A stretch of 39,551 nt of DNA, from contig CAMKAR010000001.1 of the NCBI GenBank assembly GCA_946410535.1, forward strand, positions 1-39,551. Direction: 5' to 3'. The notes beneath the pieces are model-generated. The model was not told where the DNA came from. It saw only the letters and a program-made list of their open reading frames with translations, and did not search any database. This document shows positions 15,958 to 25,051 of the stretch, piece after piece (position 1 is the stretch's first letter; the number at the start of each line of letters is the position of its first letter). The translations under genes were made by a program, and so were the position numbers. The DNA is from an uncultured Bacteroidales bacterium. GTDB taxonomy: Bacteria > Bacteroidota > Bacteroidia > Bacteroidales > F082.

Positions 15958-18900
15958 ATGAAGAAACTTTCAACATTCATCTGCTTTATATTGCTGGTCG
16001 TCCAAGTGTCGGCACAGCGTTGGATTCCACTAAAGGGCCAACATCCCCAAGCCCCTAAGGTTGAACTGCTTGCGTCATCGGAACATGGCTCCACAATCCA
16101 ATTCACGTTGGAGGGTTTTGGGCAGGAAACCGTATCAACGCCCCAAGGCCCGCAACAGATCGTCACCGTGCCCAAAATGGCCTCGATGCTCGAAGAAGGC
16201 GCACCCGACCTGCCGCTTTTCGCCATCCCCGTGATGATTGGCGACCACGACGAGATGACGGTTAAAGTCGAGAAAGCTGAATACCAAGACTTTGAAGGTG
16301 TGGAAATCGCCCCGTCAAAAGGCAACCTGAGTCGCGAAACCGACCCCGACGATGTGCCTTTCAGATACGGCGAAGCCTATGGAAACGATGCGTTTTACCC
16401 TGGTTTTCAAGCTTGTTTGGAAGCGCCTTATATCCTCCGAGATGTCAGAGGGCAGAACATCATGGTCTATCCTTTTGCCTACAATCCGGTCAGCAAGACC
16501 TTGCGCGTCTATACACGTCTGGTGCTGACCATGAGCAAGACGGGCGAAAAAGGGGCCAACCCGAAATTAGCTCGCAAGGCAGGCCAAGCCAAAATGTCGC
16601 GCGAAACAGAGGCTATGTATCGGGGCCGTTTCGTCAACTATGAAAAATCGGCTGCAAAATACACTTTCATCCCCGACGAGGGCGAGATGTTAGTCATTTG
16701 TCCGCCAGCCTACCTCGATGCCATGCAGCCTTTCGTGGACTGGAAGAACCAGTCGGGGCGCCCGACCACGATGGCCAATCTTGCCGACATCGGCAACAAT
16801 CCCGACCAAGTCAAGGCGTTCATTCTCAGCCATTACAACAATCCAGAGGAAAATCTTTGCTATGTCCTCCTCGTTGGCGACTATGCCGACCTTTCACCCA
16901 AGTTGATGAGCGGCGGTGGATCCGATATCTGGTTCGGCCAACTGGAAGGCAACGACTATTATCCCGAGGTCTTCGTGGGACGTTTCTCCGTTGAAAGCGT
17001 CGATGATGTGCAGAACCAAGTCGCCAAAGTGATTTATTACGAGCGCGACATCACCGCCGAGGCCGATTGGTTAGACAATGGCATCGGCATCGGGTCGAGC
17101 GAAGGTGCCGGTAGTGGACACAATGGTGGAGAATCTGACTATCAGCATATTGAATACATTCGTGACACCTTGCTCCACTATACTTACAGTGAAGTTTCGC
17201 AACATTACCATGGCGTGGGTGTGGGCACCAATGCGGCCATGCTTCGCGCCGACTTCAACGCGGGCGCAAGCATCTGCAACTATTGCAACCACGGCTCGCA
17301 AACGGGCTGGTTTGTGGGCAACTTCAATAACAGCCAAATCAATACGCTGACCAACGACTACAAATGGCCCGTCATCTGGTCGACGGCCTGCCTCAACGGG
17401 CAGTTCAACTACAGCCAGCCTTGCTTTGCCGAGGTTTGGATGCGTGCCACCAATTCCGTCACGGGCGCACCTACGGGAGCCATCGGCGGCATGTTCAGCT
17501 GGACCTCGCAGCCGTGGCAGCCACCCATGACGGGGCAAGACGAGATGGTCGACATCCTCTGTGAGTGGCGTAATGCCGACCAATACCACCATACCCTTGG
17601 CGGTGCCTCGCTCAACGGCAACATGAAAATCCTCGACCTGCATCCGTCCGACCAAGGCGAGACCCACAACACATGGATCCTCTTTGGCGATCCCAGCCTG
17701 ACGATGCGCACGGCCAATCCCACCAATTTGAACCTCGTTTGCCAACCCGAAGCCATTTTCCTCGGGCAAACCGAACTCAACCTCACTGCCGATGCCGATT
17801 ACGCATTGGCCACGCTTTCGGTCGGAGGCAATGTCATCAGCTGCGCCCCCATCCTCAATGGAGAGTGCACCCTGGCTTTTGAGGCGCTGGAAGAGGTGGG
17901 CAACGCAACACTTGTGGTGACCAGCTTCAACAAGGTCACCGAAGTGAGGAACATCGACGTCATTCCCGCCAATGGGGCCTACCTTACCTACAATAGCTTC
18001 ACCATCGACGATGCCAACGGTCAGGCCGACTACGGCGAAACCGTGAACCTCGACCTTACCATGAGAAACATCGGAAACGAACCCGCCAGCAACGTGCAGG
18101 TCGTTTTGGGCTGCGATGCGCCTGAGGTTGAAATCATCAACGGGACGGCCGTCATTCCCAACATAGAAGCCATGACCGACTTCACAATCAGCGGTTTGCA
18201 GATTGCCATCAACTGCCATATCGTCGATGGCCGTCAAGTCAATTTCACCGTCACTTGCACCCAAGGCAGCCAGACTTGGACCAGCCAATTCCGCATGACG
18301 CTCCATGCTCCGGCTTTCGCCTTGGCTGAGTTCCGCACATTGTCGACCGTCAATCCTGGAGAGACAGGACAACTTCTTGTCGGCATCAAGAATACTGGTT
18401 CGGCTGAAGCCCACGAAGTCCAGCTCCAGTTGTACAGCAGTTCCTCCAACTTGGATTTTGGGCAGGCTTTACACTTGTTTGGCACCATTCCCGCCGGCAG
18501 CACTGTCACAACGGTGGCTACTTTTACCACCACTTCGCAGCTACCAACCAACTCAAGCATCGAGGTCTTGTATCTCTTTGATGCACAAGGCTATCCGTTG
18601 GAAGGCGTTGAGCTTCTCAACATCGGGTCCGTCAAAGAAACCTTCGAGACGGGCGACTTCTCGGCCTTCGATTGGCAAACCTTGGGCGGCAGCAACTGGT
18701 TCGTTGACAACAGCACGGCCAACACCGGAACCTACAGCGCCCGCACGGGTGCCATCACCCATGCCAACCTGACCACCTTGCAGGTGCAGATGGATGTGGC
18801 GGAGGACGGAGAAATCAGTTTCTTCAAGAAAACGTGCACCGAGGCCAGCAAGGACAGGCTCACCTTCTATATCGACAACACCGCCATGGGCGAATGGTCG

Positions 18901-19536
18901 GGCGAGGTCGAATGGAGCCGCGAGACCTTCGAAGTGGCCGCCGGAACCCATAAGTTCAAGTGGATTTACTACAAGGACAGCAGCGGCAGCTACGGCGACG
19001 ATTGTTGCTGGATCGACGATGTGCAATTCCCGTCGGCGTCAGTGTTCACCTTCTTGCCAGCTTTGGAAGTGGAAAGCCAAGTGGTTGAGAATGAAGTCAC
19101 TTTGACTTGGCAGGCCAACAATCCGAACGACAGCTACGTTATCCGCCGCAACGGAATTCCCGTGGCCACGCAACAGGAGACCACCTTCAGGCAATTGTTG
19201 AACCTCGGCACCTATACCTACAGCGTCACCGCCGTCGACAGTGATGGGCGGCAGTCGCTTCCCGCTTTCGCCACCGTCGAAATCAGCACGCTCGGTGTCG
19301 ACAGCATCGAGAGTGAGTTGCGCATCTTCCCCAATCCCGTCCGCACTTGGTTGAACATCTGCTTCGACTATCCTTTCCAATATGCCCTTTTCAACAATAT
19401 CGGGCAGCAAATTTGGTCGGGCAAAAGCGGGGGCGACCTACAAATCGACTGCGGGACACTGTCGAAAGGCGTTTATCTCCTCAAGGTCGACATCAACGGC
19501 CAAGTCATCGTCAAGAAAATCGTCGTCACGCCATGA
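15958..19536 (+). CDS. Gingipain-family (C25) cysteine protease with T9SS sorting tail
   Basis: 1192 residues from the ATG at 15958, which opens directly into a signal peptide (MKKLSTFICFILLVVQVSAQ). Order of parts: pro-region (about 21-230); C25 caspase-like peptidase (about 235-590) with catalytic H445 in CNHGS and C478 in TACLNG; Ig-like and CARDB-like repeats; a cleaved-adhesin/MAM-like domain from FETGDF (896) to about 1025; a fibronectin-III-like domain; and a type A T9SS C-terminal domain (about 1122-1192, beginning LRIFPNPV). It should be exported through Sec and T9SS and act on extracellular protein. There is no acidic residue at the Kgp D516 position, so cleavage specificity is open. 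Its stop overlaps the next gene's ATG. A closely related protein is encoded at 25052-28513. Confidence 0.9.
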   Translation: MKKLSTFICFILLVVQVSAQRWIPLKGQHPQAPKVELLASSEHGSTIQFTLEGFGQETVSTPQGPQQIVTVPKMASMLEEGAPDLPLFAIPVMIGDHDEMTVKVEKAEYQDFEGVEIAPSKGNLSRETDPDDVPFRYGEAYGNDAFYPGFQACLEAPYILRDVRGQNIMVYPFAYNPVSKTLRVYTRLVLTMSKTGEKGANPKLARKAGQAKMSRETEAMYRGRFVNYEKSAAKYTFIPDEGEMLVICPPAYLDAMQPFVDWKNQSGRPTTMANLADIGNNPDQVKAFILSHYNNPEENLCYVLLVGDYADLSPKLMSGGGSDIWFGQLEGNDYYPEVFVGRFSVESVDDVQNQVAKVIYYERDITAEADWLDNGIGIGSSEGAGSGHNGGESDYQHIEYIRDTLLHYTYSEVSQHYHGVGVGTNAAMLRADFNAGASICNYCNHGSQTGWFVGNFNNSQINTLTNDYKWPVIWSTACLNGQFNYSQPCFAEVWMRATNSVTGAPTGAIGGMFSWTSQPWQPPMTGQDEMVDILCEWRNADQYHHTLGGASLNGNMKILDLHPSDQGETHNTWILFGDPSLTMRTANPTNLNLVCQPEAIFLGQTELNLTADADYALATLSVGGNVISCAPILNGECTLAFEALEEVGNATLVVTSFNKVTEVRNIDVIPANGAYLTYNSFTIDDANGQADYGETVNLDLTMRNIGNEPASNVQVVLGCDAPEVEIINGTAVIPNIEAMTDFTISGLQIAINCHIVDGRQVNFTVTCTQGSQTWTSQFRMTLHAPAFALAEFRTLSTVNPGETGQLLVGIKNTGSAEAHEVQLQLYSSSSNLDFGQALHLFGTIPAGSTVTTVATFTTTSQLPTNSSIEVLYLFDAQGYPLEGVELLNIGSVKETFETGDFSAFDWQTLGGSNWFVDNSTANTGTYSARTGAITHANLTTLQVQMDVAEDGEISFFKKTCTEASKDRLTFYIDNTAMGEWSGEVEWSRETFEVAAGTHKFKWIYYKDSSGSYGDDCCWIDDVQFPSASVFTFLPALEVESQVVENEVTLTWQANNPNDSYVIRRNGIPVATQQETTFRQLLNLGTYTYSVTAVDSDGRQSLPAFATVEISTLGVDSIESELRIFPNPVRTWLNICFDYPFQYALFNNIGQQIWSGKSGGDLQIDCGTLSKGVYLLKVDINGQVIVKKIVVTP

Positions 19537-20756
19537 CCTATCTGAAATCCAACGACTTGTTTGCCGACAAGAAGCCTGAGCTTCTTTTTGAACACATTCC
19601 GCATCCCATGGTCATTGCCGACCACCTGATGACTCCCGACAACATCGGAGCCATGATCCGCTTGGCCGACAACATCGGAGCGATGGAAGTGTGTTTTTTG
19701 GGCAACGAGGAAGAACACCGTCTCGGCAAGGTGCGTCGCGCCGCCGCCTCAAGCCGCGACAACATCCGTTGGTATTTCAGTGAAGAGACCGACCTGCACA
19801 AGCTCGTTCCTAAAAGCAAAACCATCGTGGCCATCGAAACCGCCGACAATGCGACTTGCATCTACGATACAGAACTCCCTGAGGATGTGGTTTTTATCGT
19901 AGGCAGCGAGCGCGATGGTCTGAGCAGCGACTTGCTCGCCCAATGCGACATGGTGGTCTACATCCCCGTTCCTGGCCCCACGCGTTCACTCAATGTGAGT
20001 CATGCCGCCGCCGTGGCCCTCTTCGAATGGCAGAGGCAAATGATCATTAAGCGTCCCAAAAAATACAAACACATTTTTTTCGACCTCGACCGCACCTTGT
20101 GGGATTTCGATGCCGCTGCCGAGGTGGCCTTCGAGCGCATTTACGAAAAGTATGACCTGAAAGAAAAGGGCATTCCAAGTGCTCATGATTTTCATGAGGT
20201 ATATCATCCTCTGAATGAGCATCTTTGGGAACTCTATCGCGAAAACAAGATTACCAAGGACGACTTGAACCGCACCCGTTTTGTGCTCCCTTTGGAACAT
20301 TACGGCATCCACGATGTCGAGTTGGCCGACCATCTGAGCGAAGATTATGTCTATTGGTCGCCACGGATCGTCCGCTTGGTTCCCGGAACGATGGAGTTAC
20401 TGGAATACCTGAAGCCTAAATACCATTTGCACTTGATTACCAACGGATTCCAAGAGATTCAAGATACAAAACTAACTCTGTCGGGGATGAAACCCTATTT
20501 CGAGACATTGACCGTTTCGGAGGAAGTCGGCGTGAAGAAACCCAATCCCGAAATCTTCCATTACGCCTTGCGCAAAGCCAACGCCAAAGCCGAAGAAAGC
20601 CTGATGATTGGCGACGAGATGGCCGTCGACATTGACGGAGCGCGAACTATGGGAATGGACACGCTTTTCTTCAATCCGACAGGCGCTGAAGTGGCGGGCG
20701 AAAGAACGTTTGAAGTGCGTCGGTTGGCGGAAATCGCCACTTGCTTGAAAATGTAG
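19533..20756 (+). CDS. Fusion of SpoU-family RNA methyltransferase and YjjG-type HAD phosphatase
   Basis: 407 residues. Residues 1 to about 172 are a SPOUT/SpoU (TrmH-like) methyltransferase with all three motifs: DNIGAMIRLADNIG from about residue 36, IVGSERDGLS (about 122-131) and PGPTRSLNVSHAAAVAL (about 148-164). Residues from about 178 on are a HAD phosphatase of the YjjG pyrimidine-nucleotidase type. It has FFDLDRTLWDF (nucleophile D184, general acid D186), ITNGF and GVKKPNPEIF, followed by MIGDEMAVDIDGA. The first half would methylate ribose 2'-O in tRNA or rRNA; the second would dephosphorylate nucleotides or similar small phosphates. The join RPKKYKHIFFDLD looks like two complete proteins joined by loss of a stop. 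The ATG is chosen by its 4-nt overlap with the C25 gene. Confidence 0.88.
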   Translation: MTYLKSNDLFADKKPELLFEHIPHPMVIADHLMTPDNIGAMIRLADNIGAMEVCFLGNEEEHRLGKVRRAAASSRDNIRWYFSEETDLHKLVPKSKTIVAIETADNATCIYDTELPEDVVFIVGSERDGLSSDLLAQCDMVVYIPVPGPTRSLNVSHAAAVALFEWQRQMIIKRPKKYKHIFFDLDRTLWDFDAAAEVAFERIYEKYDLKEKGIPSAHDFHEVYHPLNEHLWELYRENKITKDDLNRTRFVLPLEHYGIHDVELADHLSEDYVYWSPRIVRLVPGTMELLEYLKPKYHLHLITNGFQEIQDTKLTLSGMKPYFETLTVSEEVGVKKPNPEIFHYALRKANAKAEESLMIGDEMAVDIDGARTMGMDTLFFNPTGAEVAGERTFEVRRLAEIATCLKM

Positions 20757-20777
20757 GCACTATTTCATGGACTTTTG

Positions 20778-20785
20778 TATCTTTG
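20778..20785 (+). promoter_or_regulatory. -7 promoter box of the TonB-dependent receptor gene
   Basis: TATCTTTG followed by C fits TAnnTTTG. It sits only 13 nt before the ATG at 20798, giving a very short leader of about 6 nt (or 12 nt if the ATG at 20804 is used). Confidence 0.6.
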
Positions 20786-20797
20786 CGCAAATTTTCA

Positions 20798-23152
20798 ATG
20801 AAGATGCAAAAAAGACTGATTTTATCATTAATCTGCCTTTTGGGGCTGATAACCAGTACGTTTTCCCAATCCAAAGGTCGTCTTTCGGGCACGGTTCGCG
20901 ATGGTAGCTCGGGCGAGACCTTGATAGGCGTATCCATTTACGAGGAGAAACTACAGCAAGGCACCACCACCGACGAGAAAGGCCGCTATGAACTTGATTT
21001 GCCCTTGGGCGAACACACCTTGCGCATTTCCTACATCGGCTACACGACAATCAACAAAAAGGTGACCGTGACGGCCAAGCCGCAAACGATGAACTTCAAG
21101 TTGCAACCCGAGTCGGAGAAGCTTTCGGAGGTACAAGTCACCAGCGAGCGCAAGGACCGCAACGTGACGGCCATGGCGATGAGCGTGCAAACGCTCGACA
21201 TGATCACCATCAAGAAGATCCCTGCGCTGATGGGTGAGGTGGATGTCATCAAGTCGATTACGCTGTTGCCTGGCGTGCAGTCGGCCTCGGAAGGCTCATC
21301 GGGCTTCAGTGTGCGCGGCGGTGCCACCGACCACAACCTCATCCTTTTGGATGGTGCCCCGATTTACAACGCCTCGCATTTCCTCGGCTTTTTCTCGGTG
21401 TTCAACAACGATGTGGTGAAAGATGCCACGCTCTACAAGGGCGACATTCCCGCCAACTTCGGTGGCCGTTTGTCGTCGGTGCTCGATGTCTCTGTCAAAG
21501 ACGAGATGCCGAAACGCTTTGGCCTTCAAGGCGGTGTAGGCTTGGTGACGAGCCATTTGATGCTTGAGGCTCCTTTGTTCGACCATCGCACCTCGGTGTT
21601 GCTTGCTGGCCGCAGGACCTATGCCGGCCTCGTTTTGCCTTTTTTGGGCGAGGACCTCAACAAGTCGAAAATCAATTTCTATGACATCAACGCGAAAGTG
21701 TCGCAGTCGCTCGGCAAAAATGACCGCCTTTTCCTTTCGTTCTATAACGGCCACGACCAGTTCTCGATGCAGGAGATGATTGGCTTGGGCTATGGCAACA
21801 GCAGTGCCACCTTGCGTTGGGCACACATCTTCTCCGACCGTTTCACTTCCAACCTCTCGCTGATTGGGTCGCGCTATCGCTATAGCATCGACATCAATTA
21901 CAGCCCTTACGACTTCGCCATCAAGGCGGGCACCGATGCCGCGAGCCTCAACTACGACTTCGCGATGCACTGGAACGACCAACACACGTCGAAATTCGGA
22001 CTCACCACAGGCTTCCAGTCGTACTTGCAAGGCGAAATCGACGATAGGGGAGGAGCTTTGTCGCAATATCTGCAAATCGACCAGTCTAAATCGGTGGCAC
22101 GCAAGGGTTTGGAACACGCCATTTATTTCACTCACGACTACACGCCCACGCCGCGACTCACGTTCCGCGCCGGCATGAGGCTTTCGTGCTTCCAGAATAT
22201 CGGCGAAGAAGACTTCTACACGTTCGATCCCATCATCTATGTCGTCACCGACACCTTGCATTACGGCAAGGGCGAGGTGTTCAACACGGTCGTCAACCCC
22301 GAACCGCGTTTGGCAGCCATGTACCAGCTTGACGAGCATTCGTCGATTAAGGCTTCGTATTCACGCACGGTGCAATATGCCCAGGTGGCTTCGTCGGCCA
22401 CGGGCGGTCTGCCTTTCGACGTTTGGTTCCCGACCAGCCCTAACGTGAAGCCCCAAAAATGCGACCAGTTTGCCCTTGGCTATTTCCGTAATTTCGCCGA
22501 CGATGCCATTGAGACTTCGGTGGAGGTCTATTATAAGGACATGAAGAACGTCATCGACTTCAAGGATAACGCCATCACATACGGTTATCTGCTGATCGAC
22601 GGCGAGTTGCGTGTCGGCAAAGGCCGCAGCTATGGCGCTGAGTTCTTGGTCAGGAAGAACGTGGGCAAGTTCACGGGTTGGATTTCCTACACCTATTCGC
22701 GCACGTTCCGCACCATCCCCGACATCAGCCATGGGAGGGAATACCGTTCGCCTTACGACCGTCCGCACAACATCGTCATCGTGGGCAGCTACGACGTGAC
22801 GCCACGCATCACTTTGGCCGCCAACTGGATCTACAACACGGGCCAGCCCGTGACGTTCCCATACGGACAATACACCCTCAACGGCGTGACTTATGCGGTC
22901 TACAACGGCAAGCGCAACGAAAGCCGCTATCCCGACTACCATCGCCTCGACCTCTCGTTCACCTGCAAACTCGGCAAGCTCGACCCGCAGCGCCGTTGGC
23001 AGCACGAGTTGAATGTTTCGGTCTACAATGCCTATGCCCGACACAACACCTGGGCCATCACCTTCGACCAAGGCGAGAACGGCAGCATCGTCACCAAGAA
23101 CATGTACCTGTTTTCCGCCGTGCCTTCCATTTCCTATAACTTCAAATTCTGA
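20798..23152 (+). CDS. TonB-dependent outer-membrane receptor
   Basis: 784 residues. A signal peptide (MKMQKRLILSLICLLGLITSTFSQ) is followed by a carboxypeptidase-regulatory-like domain (about 28-110, GRLSGTVRDGSSGETLIGVSI), as in many Bacteroidota receptors. A plug domain follows (VDVIKSITLLPGVQSASEGSSGFSVRGG), then a 22-strand-type beta-barrel ending in an aromatic residue (SYNFKF). It imports an unknown ligand across the outer membrane using TonB energy. Two DUF4249 lipoproteins follow directly, forming a receptor-lipoprotein transport unit. No SusD is present, so a polysaccharide-utilisation locus is unlikely. Confidence 0.92.
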   Translation: MKMQKRLILSLICLLGLITSTFSQSKGRLSGTVRDGSSGETLIGVSIYEEKLQQGTTTDEKGRYELDLPLGEHTLRISYIGYTTINKKVTVTAKPQTMNFKLQPESEKLSEVQVTSERKDRNVTAMAMSVQTLDMITIKKIPALMGEVDVIKSITLLPGVQSASEGSSGFSVRGGATDHNLILLDGAPIYNASHFLGFFSVFNNDVVKDATLYKGDIPANFGGRLSSVLDVSVKDEMPKRFGLQGGVGLVTSHLMLEAPLFDHRTSVLLAGRRTYAGLVLPFLGEDLNKSKINFYDINAKVSQSLGKNDRLFLSFYNGHDQFSMQEMIGLGYGNSSATLRWAHIFSDRFTSNLSLIGSRYRYSIDINYSPYDFAIKAGTDAASLNYDFAMHWNDQHTSKFGLTTGFQSYLQGEIDDRGGALSQYLQIDQSKSVARKGLEHAIYFTHDYTPTPRLTFRAGMRLSCFQNIGEEDFYTFDPIIYVVTDTLHYGKGEVFNTVVNPEPRLAAMYQLDEHSSIKASYSRTVQYAQVASSATGGLPFDVWFPTSPNVKPQKCDQFALGYFRNFADDAIETSVEVYYKDMKNVIDFKDNAITYGYLLIDGELRVGKGRSYGAEFLVRKNVGKFTGWISYTYSRTFRTIPDISHGREYRSPYDRPHNIVIVGSYDVTPRITLAANWIYNTGQPVTFPYGQYTLNGVTYAVYNGKRNESRYPDYHRLDLSFTCKLGKLDPQRRWQHELNVSVYNAYARHNTWAITFDQGENGSIVTKNMYLFSAVPSISYNFKF

Positions 23153-23157
23153 CTGCC

Positions 23158-24048
23158 ATGAAAGAATTGTATAAGTTGTTGGTTTTGTTGGCATTTGCTG
23201 GCTTGGTTTCGTGCACCGAAGACATCGTCATTGATGTGGAGGAGGGCGACCCGATGGTGGGTGTTGAGGCTTCGTTCACCGATGAATTGAAGCACCACGA
23301 GGCCATTTTGAGCTATACTTCGGAGTTTTACAACCAACATGAAATCCGCATGGTGACAGGGGCGACGGTCTACGTTACCGACGGCGTTGATACCATGTAT
23401 TATTACGAGGACGTAGCACAAAAAGGCCATTATTTCACCGACCTCGTCGCGGGAAAGAAGAATACCATGTATAGGCTTTGCATCGAGGTGCCGGAAGAGG
23501 ACGGCACAATCCAAACGCTCTTTGCCGAGAGCCTGATGCCCAACAACATAGAAAGCGTCGACAGCCTCGTCATCAAGCATTTCAATGGTGGCAACGATTC
23601 CATCCCGACCACGTTTTTCACGGATACCATCGAATGGCTCTATCCCTATTTCCAAAGCCTTCCCGACCCGACCATCACCTATATGCCCATCATCGCCATC
23701 AACGATTCGATCCTCTCCGACACGCTCACGCAGCGCATGGTAATCCCGGTGGGTGGCTATGCGGGTTACTACATCAACGGGCCTGAGATGCAGGCAGCCA
23801 ACAAGGAGATCCCGATTGCCTATTTCCGCAGGTCGAAGTTGCACGATGGCGACACCATCCATGCTGACCTTTATAGCATTTCCGCTGATTATCTGTATTT
23901 TGTGTATAGCATGATGGCCTCGTCGGGCAGCAATCCCATGCTGGGCGCGCCGGCCAATGTGAGTACCAATGTGCAGCCCGAAGGCGAAGGTGTGGGCTGG
24001 TTCTTCACGGCTTCGGTGGTATCGTCGAGCACAGTGTTTAGAAAATGA
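23158..24048 (+). CDS. DUF4249-type lipoprotein (first of a tandem pair)
   Basis: 296 residues. The N-terminus MKELYKLLVLLAFAGLVSC is a lipoprotein signal with C19 as lipidation site. The mature part begins TEDIVIDVEEGDPMVGVEASFTDE. The beta-rich protein fits the Bacteroidota DUF4249 family, usually encoded beside a TonB-dependent receptor and presumed to sit at the outer membrane as its accessory. The start is 5 nt after the receptor stop, and the end overlaps the second copy by 4 nt. Its molecular function is unknown. Confidence 0.8.
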   Translation: MKELYKLLVLLAFAGLVSCTEDIVIDVEEGDPMVGVEASFTDELKHHEAILSYTSEFYNQHEIRMVTGATVYVTDGVDTMYYYEDVAQKGHYFTDLVAGKKNTMYRLCIEVPEEDGTIQTLFAESLMPNNIESVDSLVIKHFNGGNDSIPTTFFTDTIEWLYPYFQSLPDPTITYMPIIAINDSILSDTLTQRMVIPVGGYAGYYINGPEMQAANKEIPIAYFRRSKLHDGDTIHADLYSISADYLYFVYSMMASSGSNPMLGAPANVSTNVQPEGEGVGWFFTASVVSSSTVFRK

Positions 24049-24971
24049 AAAGCATGATGAGCAAGTGTAGACATTATATCGGATTTGCCGCTGGGCTGGC
24101 CTTGCTGATGGCCTCTTGCACCGAAGACATCACCATGGACTTGCCCGAAGGCCGACGGGTGCCAGTGGTGGAAGGCTCGTTGACCGACGAATACAAACGC
24201 CACGAGGTGATATTGAGCTATTCTTCTGACATGTATGATACTTCCGACCCCGAGATGATCACGAATGCGCAAGTGTATGTGACGGTGGGCGACGACACGA
24301 TATGGTTTCACGAACGCGACGACAAACCTGGGCACTATCTTACCGACTCGGTCTCGTTGCGCAAAAACCGTTGGTATCATTTGGAAGTCAATGTGGAGGA
24401 AAACATTCTGTATTCGCGCCCCATTCGCATGTATGCCGATGTCAAGATGTGCAACAATGCCTCCACCATCGACTCGGTGCTCCTGTTGCCTAAGCGCGAC
24501 GCGAACAACCTTCCGCTTCTCGACGACTCGGCAGCGGTTTGTGTGTGCCCTTATTTCCAGACCTTGCCCGATTCGTCCATCGTCTACAAAGTGGAGCTCT
24601 ATTTGAACGGCAAGCTCTTCAAGAACCGTCCGTCGAAGTTGTTCAATCTCTTCCCGATGCAGGGTTATGCGGGCTACTATTTCAACGGGCCGGAAATGTT
24701 GGCCGACAATGTGGATGTGCCGGTGGGCATCATGAACCGCTCTTATTTGCACGAAGGCGATGTGGTGAAGGTGAAGCTCTACAGCATCTCGAAGGATTAC
24801 ATGTATTTCCTCGCTGGGCAGAAGTTGGCCATTGGCGTCAATCCCGTCATGGGGGCTTTCCCGGCCATGTTTACCAATATCTTTTCCAATTGCGATGCCA
24901 TCGGTTGGTTCAGTGCCAGCTCGGTCATCGAGGGCGAGGGTGTCTATCACGAAAGCATTTTCCAGCAATAG
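24045..24971 (+). CDS. DUF4249-type lipoprotein (second of a tandem pair)
   Basis: 308 residues. It has a lipoprotein signal ending GLALLMASC (C25) and the same mature start (TEDITMDLPEG) as the preceding gene. Both share the patterns LTDE.KxHE.ILSY, QGYAGYYFNGPEM/GGYAGYYINGPEM and GDxVxxxLYSISxDYxYF, so they are tandem paralogs. The two have diverged enough that they may bind different ligands or form a hetero-pair with the receptor. The gene ends 22 nt before a strong bidirectional terminator. Confidence 0.8.
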   Translation: MKSMMSKCRHYIGFAAGLALLMASCTEDITMDLPEGRRVPVVEGSLTDEYKRHEVILSYSSDMYDTSDPEMITNAQVYVTVGDDTIWFHERDDKPGHYLTDSVSLRKNRWYHLEVNVEENILYSRPIRMYADVKMCNNASTIDSVLLLPKRDANNLPLLDDSAAVCVCPYFQTLPDSSIVYKVELYLNGKLFKNRPSKLFNLFPMQGYAGYYFNGPEMLADNVDVPVGIMNRSYLHEGDVVKVKLYSISKDYMYFLAGQKLAIGVNPVMGAFPAMFTNIFSNCDAIGWFSASSVIEGEGVYHESIFQQ

Positions 24972-24992
24972 CTTTTGGTTTGCACAATCAAC

Positions 24993-25036
24993 AAAGAAAG
25001 GCGGCCTCCGTTGCGGAAGCCGCCTTTCTTTTTGGG
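24993..25036. terminator. Bidirectional terminator between convergent genes
   Basis: A 13-bp perfect inverted repeat (AAAGAAAGGCGGC at 24993-25005, GCCGCCTTTCTTT at 25019-25031) with a small inner stem. It has T-rich 3' sides on both strands. It serves the DUF4249 operon on the plus strand and the C25 gene on the minus strand. Confidence 0.85.
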
Positions 25037-25051
25037 TAAGGTGTGAGTCGC

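Noticed and set aside
17071..18414. 447-codon open frame antisense to the first C25 gene
   Set aside because: Shadow of codon bias; the plus strand has signal peptide, catalytic dyad and T9SS tail.
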